This document shows positions 15,480-20,192 of a stretch of 20,192 nucleotides of DNA, piece after piece. A program made the position numbers and the translations under genes. Each line of letters begins with the position of its first letter. The stretch's first letter is position 1. The notes beneath the pieces are model-generated. The model made no database searches and was not told where the DNA came from. It saw nothing but the letters and a program-made list of their open reading frames with translations. This DNA is from Burkholderiales bacterium (GTDB lineage Bacteria > Pseudomonadota > Gammaproteobacteria > Burkholderiales > Chitinimonadaceae), in NCBI GenBank assembly GCA_019234745.1, contig JAFAKZ010000246.1, forward strand, positions 1 through 20,192, given 5' to 3'.

Positions 15480-16370
15480 TTACCAACCGTCGCTGCTACC
15501 ACCGCTATCAGAGCTGCCACTGTCGAAGCTGCTGCCGCCGGAGTCCCAGCTATTGCTGTTGTCGTTACCGAAGTCGATGGGTCGCGTATCCATATCGCGG
15601 TCGGCTTGGGCGCCCGGGTCGATGTATTGATCCTGCTGCGGCACTTGCTCGACATAACCCTGAGGGCCATAGCCCGACGAACCGTAGTGCGGGCGATCCA
15701 GGGCGCGCTCGACCAACTCATCGGCAACCACACCAGCTGCGAAGCCGGCCAGGCCTGCGCCGATACCGCTGCCACCCGTGTTGATGACCGTAGGACCACC
15801 CATGCCGTAGCCACCCCCACCTACGGTGTAGCTACCACCACCGGGCAGGCTGCCGCCGCCAACGGAATTCACTACCGTTGTATTGCGGCGACCGAACAGA
15901 CTCACCAGCCAGCCCACCACAGCGATAATCACCACAATCATGAGGATGAAGCCCAGCGGCCCCATGCCAGAACGCTCATGCTGCACCGGGACGGTGGAGT
16001 ACACCGGTACCTGATGGGTCACCACAGGTGCACCTGACACACGTACCGGCTGGTGGTTGCCATGGTTCAGCAAGTCAGCTTCCAGCGAGCGGAATTTTTC
16101 TGGATTGGTAAAGGAAATATTCGGATCCAGGTGCTTTGCCGTGAGCATCTGGTCTGTGGCATCGTCGTAGTGATGGTTGTGGGCCAGCACTTCAGCGTAT
16201 TCATAGTGGGCCTTTGCGCTGTTCGGATGAGCCGAAACCACTTCCTTCAGCATCGACTCGGCCGATGCGTAATCTCCGCGGCCAACGGCGGCCTTGACGT
16301 CATTCGGCGTAGGTACTGCCAGTGCCGCGATCGACAACAATGCCGCAAATAGCATGGGCAAAACACGCAC
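15480..16370 (-). CDS. TPR-containing membrane protein with Gly-rich region and Ser/Asp-rich tail
   Basis: 296 residues of unknown function. A signal peptide or first hydrophobic segment spans 1-19 (LPMLFAALLSIAALAV). Residues about 22-88 contain tetratricopeptide-like helices (ASAESMLKEVVSAHPNSAKA, then YEYAEVLAHNHHYDDA). A membrane helix at about 138-160 (LGFILMIVVIIAVVGWLVSLF) ends in a basic GRR. A Gly-rich linker (170-215) surrounds a conserved-looking GAGLAGFAAGVVADELVERA. The tail (270-296) is almost only Ser, Gly and Asp and ends in Trp. Similar low-complexity tails with a final Trp occur in TPM/YgcG-type membrane proteins, but no TPM domain is present. The GTG start has an excellent AAGGAG six bases upstream. 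It is alone, convergent with the peroxiredoxin. Confidence 0.8.
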   Translation of the reverse strand: MRVLPMLFAALLSIAALAVPTPNDVKAAVGRGDYASAESMLKEVVSAHPNSAKAHYEYAEVLAHNHHYDDATDQMLTAKHLDPNISFTNPEKFRSLEADLLNHGNHQPVRVSGAPVVTHQVPVYSTVPVQHERSGMGPLGFILMIVVIIAVVGWLVSLFGRRNTTVVNSVGGGSLPGGGSYTVGGGGYGMGGPTVINTGGSGIGAGLAGFAAGVVADELVERALDRPHYGSSGYGPQGYVEQVPQQDQYIDPGAQADRDMDTRPIDFGNDNSNSWDSGGSSFDSGSSDSGGSSDGW

Positions 16371-16422
16371 GATATTCTCCTTGAGTTATGCAGGGCTGGC
16401 CGCGCAGGCCGCCCCACAAGTC

Positions 16423-16453
16423 TTTATATGATGGCATTTCTCGCTGGCTGCAA
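16423..16453 (-). promoter_or_regulatory. Possible promoter of the TPR-protein gene
   Basis: On the minus strand TTGCAG (16453-16448) and TATAAA (16428-16423) look like -35 and -10 boxes, but the 19-base spacer is long. A start about 45 bases before the GTG would give a leader containing a small GGCC-GCGCA-GGCC hairpin. Plausible, not proven. Confidence 0.4.
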
Positions 16454-16636
16454 GGGTCTACCGCCGGTCATATTTCCATGGCCATAGCCCAGACGCCATC
16501 TAACGTGGCGCAGTCTAGCGTGCTTGTGGCTTGGATGGATACACCGCGCGACGGTTCCTGCATAGGCCGTTGCAACTAGCGCTTATAGCGTGGCCTTGTG
16601 AAGGGCTGATGAAGCTTGCACCGCTGCGTAGCCGTG

Positions 16637-17311
16637 TTAGGCCAAGGCGTCGACCAGGCTGCCTAGGGTTGAGCTGCCGTCCGTCGATACAGTGCTTGAG
16701 AGTGTCTGCAGGAAGGATTGCAGGTCAGTGGCGGTACCGGCGTTGGCACCTGCGGGGCCGCTGGGCATATCGCTCAACAGCTTTTGGTAGGCAGCCTGCA
16801 ACTGGTCGTAAGCGGACAAGCCCGAACTGCCGGCATTCAGGCCCTGAGCAAGCGACTGCAGTGAACCTGCAAGACCGCTCTGCGGATTGCCGCCGGCAGC
16901 GGCGGAATTTGCCGCTTGGTTAGCGGCCCCGCTGCTTGCACCACCGTTTACCGCCTCGAACAAAGCCTGCAGGAACGCACGCATGTCCTTGGCAACCGTA
17001 AACGAATCTGCGCCGGCCGTGGACGCGGGCGTGGCGGCGTTGGCGCTGGCGGTGTGAGCGAAATGGACGGTATTGGATGGCAGCGTATAGCCAAGCCGCG
17101 CGAAAGCCAGCATGACGCTGCCCGCAAGGCCGTGGCCGCCAAGCACCGGAACAGCCGTGCCCGCAGTGGTTGCGCCACGTGTCGTGTCGGTCGCATTCAA
17201 CAGCGATGCCAACCTGGCCTGGACACCAAGGGACTGCTCATCGTTATACGATGCAGCACCAAACGGCACTTGCCCATAGACTGTCTTGCTGGCGACGGCT
17301 GCGACCGACAT
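16637..17311 (-). CDS. Unrecognised Ala/Ser/Gly-rich protein behind a sigma-54 promoter
   Basis: 224 residues from the ATG at 17311, fixed by GGAGG six bases upstream (TTTGGAGGTCATC). I do not recognise a family. It has no cysteine, no tryptophan, no signal peptide and no membrane helix. Composition is dominated by Ala, Ser, Gly, Thr and Leu. The middle is a low-complexity Ala/Thr and Gly/Asn linker between short helical stretches. Two stretches resemble each other: AKDMRAFLQALFEAVNGGASS (about 106-126) and ATDLQSFLQTLSSTVSTDGSS (about 193-213). That gives D-x-x-x-FLQ-x-L repeats. A longer TTG-start frame (17371) is rejected because it would start inside the promoter. These traits recall exported helper or harpin-like proteins, but that is speculation. 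Confidence 0.7.
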   Translation of the reverse strand: MSVAAVASKTVYGQVPFGAASYNDEQSLGVQARLASLLNATDTTRGATTAGTAVPVLGGHGLAGSVMLAFARLGYTLPSNTVHFAHTASANAATPASTAGADSFTVAKDMRAFLQALFEAVNGGASSGAANQAANSAAAGGNPQSGLAGSLQSLAQGLNAGSSGLSAYDQLQAAYQKLLSDMPSGPAGANAGTATDLQSFLQTLSSTVSTDGSSTLGSLVDALA

Positions 17312-17367
17312 GATGACCTCCAAAGCGGATTGGCCTCGTAACGGGCCTCGTTTTGGAGCATCAAGCA

Positions 17368-17383
17368 GCAAATGTCATGCCAA
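17368..17383 (-). promoter_or_regulatory. Sigma-54 (RpoN) -24/-12 promoter
   Basis: The minus strand reads T-TGGCAT-GACAT-TTGC-T, matching the RpoN consensus YTGGCACG-N4-TTGCW at every invariant base and with exact spacing; only the C after TGGCA is T. The predicted start falls near 17356, about 45 bases before the ATG at 17311 and about 35 bases before its GGAGG. Transcription would need an enhancer-binding activator, which is not visible here. Confidence 0.78.
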
Positions 17384-17400
17384 TGGCGTAAATTAAAGAA

Positions 17401-17428
17401 AAAGCCGAAGGGAAACCCCTTCGGCTTT
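17401..17428 (-). terminator. Rho-independent terminator of the 2-Cys peroxiredoxin gene
   Basis: Perfect 12-bp stem (AAAGCCGAAGGG / CCCTTCGGCTTT) with a four-base loop. On the minus strand it is followed by TTCTTTAATTT. It lies 23 bases beyond the stop codon and isolates the peroxiredoxin from the sigma-54 gene downstream. Confidence 0.9.
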
Positions 17429-17451
17429 TACGTACCGACTTCCAGCGCGAC

Positions 17452-18054
17452 TTACAGCTGACCGGCGTTTTCAGCCAGGTACTTGGCTACGCCATCGGCG
17501 TCGGCCTTCATGCCGGCCTTGCCCTTGTTCCAGCCAGCCGGGCACACTTCGCCGTGCTCTTCCGTGAACTGGAGGGCGTCGACCATGCGGATCATTTCGT
17601 CGATATTCCGGCCCAGCGGCAGGTCGTTCACCACTTGGTGGCGCACCACGCCTTCGCGGTCGATCAGGAAGGAGCCGCGGTATGCAACGCCGTCGGCAGC
17701 TTCCACGTCATAGGCCTTGCAGATTTCGTGCTTGATGTCGGCCACGAGCGTGTACTTGACGGGGCCGATGCCACCCTTTTCGATCGGGGTATTGCGCCAT
17801 GCGCTGTGGGTGAATTCGCTGTCGATGGAGACGCCAATCACTTCCACATTACGCTTCTTGAATTCTTCCAGGCGATGATCGAAAGCGATCAGTTCGCTCG
17901 GACAGACGAAGGTAAAGTCCAGGGGGTAGAAGAATACAACTGCGTACTTGCCGCGCGTAGCGCCGGAGAACGAGTAGTTTCCATTGATCTCGCCACTGCC
18001 AAGTACGGCTGCTGCGGTAAAGTCGGGGGCTTTCTTGCCAACGAGAACGGCCAT
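17452..18054 (-). CDS. Cytoplasmic typical 2-Cys peroxiredoxin (AhpC/Prx1 type)
   Basis: 200 residues. It reduces peroxides as a dimer or decamer. Peroxidatic Cys51 lies in FYPLDFTFVCPSE and resolving Cys171 in GEVCPAGW. GVSIDSEFTHSAW and the catalytic-site Arg in YRGSFLIDREG are also present. GGIGPVKYTLVADIKHEI belongs to the Prx1-like branch of AhpC, which is usually reduced by thioredoxin rather than AhpF; no ahpF lies nearby. The C-terminus has no YF extension of the kind that makes eukaryotic enzymes prone to overoxidation. AGGAG eight bases upstream sets the ATG. It has its own promoter and terminator and so is monocistronic. Confidence 0.95.
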   Translation of the reverse strand: MAVLVGKKAPDFTAAAVLGSGEINGNYSFSGATRGKYAVVFFYPLDFTFVCPSELIAFDHRLEEFKKRNVEVIGVSIDSEFTHSAWRNTPIEKGGIGPVKYTLVADIKHEICKAYDVEAADGVAYRGSFLIDREGVVRHQVVNDLPLGRNIDEMIRMVDALQFTEEHGEVCPAGWNKGKAGMKADADGVAKYLAENAGQL

Positions 18055-18090
18055 TTCACTACTCCTGATTCGGGTTGAACGTAGAAGATG

Positions 18091-18119
18091 AATGTAGGTC
18101 TTGGGCGACTTGGCGTCAA
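18091..18119 (-). promoter_or_regulatory. Sigma-70 promoter of the 2-Cys peroxiredoxin gene
   Basis: On the minus strand TTGACG (18119-18114, five of six -35 bases) stands exactly 17 bases from TACATT (18096-18091, four of six -10 bases). The start would fall about 30 bases before the ATG, leaving room for the AGGAG. Confidence 0.75.
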
Positions 18120-18138
18120 ATTGAATAAGCGTAACGTT

Positions 18139-18159
18139 CCAATAGGCGACGCCTATTGG
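18139..18159. repeat. 10-bp inverted repeat between the GGDEF-EAL gene and the peroxiredoxin promoter
   Basis: CCAATAGGCG-A-CGCCTATTGG, perfect arms around one central base. It starts 12 bases after the GGDEF-EAL stop and ends 20 bases before the peroxiredoxin -35 box. It lacks a T-run (minus strand continues AACGTTACGC), so it is either a weak terminator of the upstream gene or an operator for the peroxiredoxin. Confidence 0.6.
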
Positions 18160-18170
18160 CGTGAGGCTCC

Positions 18171-20192
18171 CTAGTCACCTGGTAAGACCGTTCTACCCGT
18201 CCAATGTTGCAAAACACCGCTAGCGGTTTCGGCCGGCATCGGGTGTGCAAATAGAAAGCCCTGCATCACGTCGCAGCCCAAGGCCATCAGGCGCTCCACC
18301 TGCTCTTCCCGCTCCACCCCTTCCGCAACAAGTTGCAGACCCAGGCTGCGCGATAGGCTGACGATAGCGGCAACAATGGCCGCGTCATTGCTGTCTGTCA
18401 GCAGATCACGCACAAAGGATTGGTCCACCTTGAGCACGTCAACGGGAAAGCGCTTTAGGTAGGACAGGCTCGAGTAACCCGTCCCGAAATCATCGATCGC
18501 CACCGAGATACCGATATGCTTGAGTTCGCCCAGCACACGACGTGTGTGATCCGTGTCGATAAGCATGGTGCCCTCGGTAATTTCAAGTTCCAGGCTACTT
18601 GGTTGCAGCCCCGCCTCGGCCAATATCGTCTGCACCATCTCCGTAAAGTCCGTCGCAGCGAACTGGGCCGCGGAGATATTTACCGCAATACGCAGGGGCG
18701 CGATGCCCATCTCCAGCCAGCGCCGGCACTGCCGACAGGCCTCCAGCAACACATATTTGCCCAGGGGTACAATCAGACCGGTCTCTTCGGCCAGAGGGAT
18801 GAAGCCAGCCGGCGAGACCAAGTCCCCATTGTGGTCATGCCAGCGTACCAAGGCTTCCACCCCAATCAACCGGCCCTGCCGCGCATCGATCTTCGGCTGG
18901 TAAAACACCGAGAAGGCACCCTGGTCCAGCGACTGGCGCAAATGTTTCTCCAATGCATGGCGCGCCAGGATCAGGTCCCCGATATCGGCCGAATAGAACT
19001 GATAGCGGTTGCGCCCCGATTGCTTGGCGCGATACATGGCCGCGTCGGCATTACGCAGCAGTGTCTCGTGGTCGCGCCCGTCGTCCGGGAAGACGCAGAT
19101 GCCCATGCTGAACGTGGCCTGTAGACGTGTCCCGGCGATTTCATAGTTGGTCGATACGGAATCGATCAGCTTGTCGGCGAGCTGCGCCACAGCCTCGGTA
19201 GAGGCGACCTGGGGCAGCAGGATAATGAACTCGTCGCCGCCGCGCCGACTCACGGTATCGACGGCACGCAAACAACCCGCCAGGCGGATAGCAATCACGC
19301 GCAACAGTTCGTCGCCCACCGCATGCCCAAGCGAATCGTTGACGTATTTGAAATGGTCCAGATCCAGGATCATCAGTGCAAACTTGGCATCCGTACGTTC
19401 CGCGGCATGCACGGCCTGCCGCACGCGATCGTTCAGCAGCGCCTTGTTGGGCAAATCGGTAAGCGCGTCGTGTTGCGACAAATGAGCCATCTTCAGTGCC
19501 AGGCGACGCACCTCGCTCACGTCGTGGAAGGCAATGATGGCCCCGGACGTCGTGCCGCTTTCGTCACAGATCGGTGCGGCCGAATCTTCCAGGCTGTACT
19601 CGGCACCATCACGCCGTACCAGCACAGAATTGATCGCCATGCCAACGGCCCGATCCTCGCGCAACGCGAATCGGATAGGATTGGTCACACGCGAGCGGCT
19701 GACTGCATCGCGCAGGTCCATTACCTCCTCAATGGGCCGGCCGCTTGCCTCGGCCATACTCCAGCCGGTGAGTTCTTCCGCCACGCCATTCATGAAATTG
19801 ACCATGCCTGCACGGTCCGTCACCACCACAGCATCGCCAATGGCATTCAAGGTAACGCGCAGCGCCTCCTTTTCGTCGCGCAGCGCCATCTCCGCCTGCT
19901 TGCGCGCCGTGATATCGGTAGCCAGCACAAAGAAGCCTTCCGTCTCACCGTCCTTCTGGTCGGGAATAAAGGAAACCTGGGCACAGCGCACACCACCGGA
20001 TGGTGTGGTAACCGACTGCTCGAAGAACTGCGGCTGACCAGCCAACACTTCCTGGATACGCGGCATGCTTTCCTGGTACAGGCCCTGCCCCAGCAGCTCC
20101 TCAAGATGGGCGCCGCATACGTCCTCCGGCCGGCGCCCAAACCAGTCAAGGTAGGCCTGATTGCCGAAGCGATTGCGCAGGTCGCTGCTCCA
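18171..20192 (-). CDS. PAS-PAS-GGDEF-EAL cyclic-di-GMP signalling protein (N-terminus beyond the window)
   Basis: The frame is open to the right edge, so the 673 visible residues are a C-terminal part and the true start is upstream. Visible order: a PAS/PAC domain (1 to about 100, from WSSDLRNRFGNQAYLDWFG to the PAC end FFVLATDITARKQAE), a second PAS (about 110-225, AIGDAVVVTDRAGMVNFMNG), then GGDEF (about 230-395) and EAL (about 410-660). The diguanylate cyclase motif RRGGDEF is intact at 316-322. The inhibitory I-site RAVD lies at 309-312, exactly five residues before GGDEF. The phosphodiesterase part keeps EAL (446-448), NISAAQF, LELEITEG, IDDFGTGYSS, AEGVE and MQGF, so both activities are possible. 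PAS domains probably sense redox, oxygen or a ligand. No membrane helix is visible. Confidence 0.95.
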   Translation of the reverse strand, partial: WSSDLRNRFGNQAYLDWFGRRPEDVCGAHLEELLGQGLYQESMPRIQEVLAGQPQFFEQSVTTPSGGVRCAQVSFIPDQKDGETEGFFVLATDITARKQAEMALRDEKEALRVTLNAIGDAVVVTDRAGMVNFMNGVAEELTGWSMAEASGRPIEEVMDLRDAVSRSRVTNPIRFALREDRAVGMAINSVLVRRDGAEYSLEDSAAPICDESGTTSGAIIAFHDVSEVRRLALKMAHLSQHDALTDLPNKALLNDRVRQAVHAAERTDAKFALMILDLDHFKYVNDSLGHAVGDELLRVIAIRLAGCLRAVDTVSRRGGDEFIILLPQVASTEAVAQLADKLIDSVSTNYEIAGTRLQATFSMGICVFPDDGRDHETLLRNADAAMYRAKQSGRNRYQFYSADIGDLILARHALEKHLRQSLDQGAFSVFYQPKIDARQGRLIGVEALVRWHDHNGDLVSPAGFIPLAEETGLIVPLGKYVLLEACRQCRRWLEMGIAPLRIAVNISAAQFAATDFTEMVQTILAEAGLQPSSLELEITEGTMLIDTDHTRRVLGELKHIGISVAIDDFGTGYSSLSYLKRFPVDVLKVDQSFVRDLLTDSNDAAIVAAIVSLSRSLGLQLVAEGVEREEQVERLMALGCDVMQGFLFAHPMPAETASGVLQHWTGRTVLPGD

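Noticed and set aside
17312..17371. N-terminal extension of the orphan protein from a TTG at 17371
   Set aside because: This start would lie inside the sigma-54 -12 element, upstream of the expected transcript start; the ATG at 17311 has a strong GGAGG.
1..20192. CRISPR arrays, insertion sequences, toxin-antitoxin or phage-defence genes
   Set aside because: I found no regularly spaced repeats, transposase or integrase motifs, or defence domains on either strand.

Overview
This GC-rich window most likely comes from a gammaproteobacterium near the Xanthomonadales/Lysobacterales (for example Rhodanobacteraceae). The pointers are a type II secretion locus with a Xanthomonas-style small GspC/GspN-like protein next to gspM, an MltF-type lytic transglycosylase and PAS-GGDEF-EAL signalling. 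This assignment is an inference from gene content, and a GC-rich betaproteobacterium is not excluded.

Layout. Positions 1-7601 (minus strand) hold a tightly packed type II secretion (T2SS) operon in the order gspD-gspJ-gspK-gspL-gspM-gspN/C-like-gspE. gspE runs off the left edge. gspF, gspG, gspH and gspI are not in the window, so the core genes are split or permuted relative to the usual E-F-G-H-I-J-K-L-M-N-D order. Upstream of gspD, also on the minus strand, are two glycan genes (7828-12462). One is a single-domain GT2 enzyme. The other is a 1230-residue protein joining a PIG-L/LmbE deacetylase, three GT2 domains and a coiled coil. Positions 12463-13039 are gene-free and partly AT-rich, lying just 3' of tRNA-Ser(CGA).

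The middle carries mltF (plus strand) between tRNA-Ser(CGA) and tRNA-Arg(CCT), both on the minus strand. A periplasmic PrxQ-type peroxiredoxin (plus) follows. It converges, across a bidirectional terminator, on a minus-strand TPR/membrane/low-complexity protein.

The right part (all minus) has an unrecognised 224-residue Ala/Ser/Gly-rich protein behind an excellent sigma-54 promoter match, a cytoplasmic 2-Cys peroxiredoxin with a clear sigma-70 promoter and terminator, and the C-terminal 673 residues of a PAS-PAS-GGDEF-EAL cyclic-di-GMP protein that runs off the right edge.

Themes: protein secretion, surface glycan building, wall turnover, peroxide defence in two compartments, and c-di-GMP signalling. 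The least explained items are the sigma-54-linked 224-residue protein, the four-enzyme glycan fusion, and the TPR protein with a Ser/Gly/Asp tail ending in Trp.
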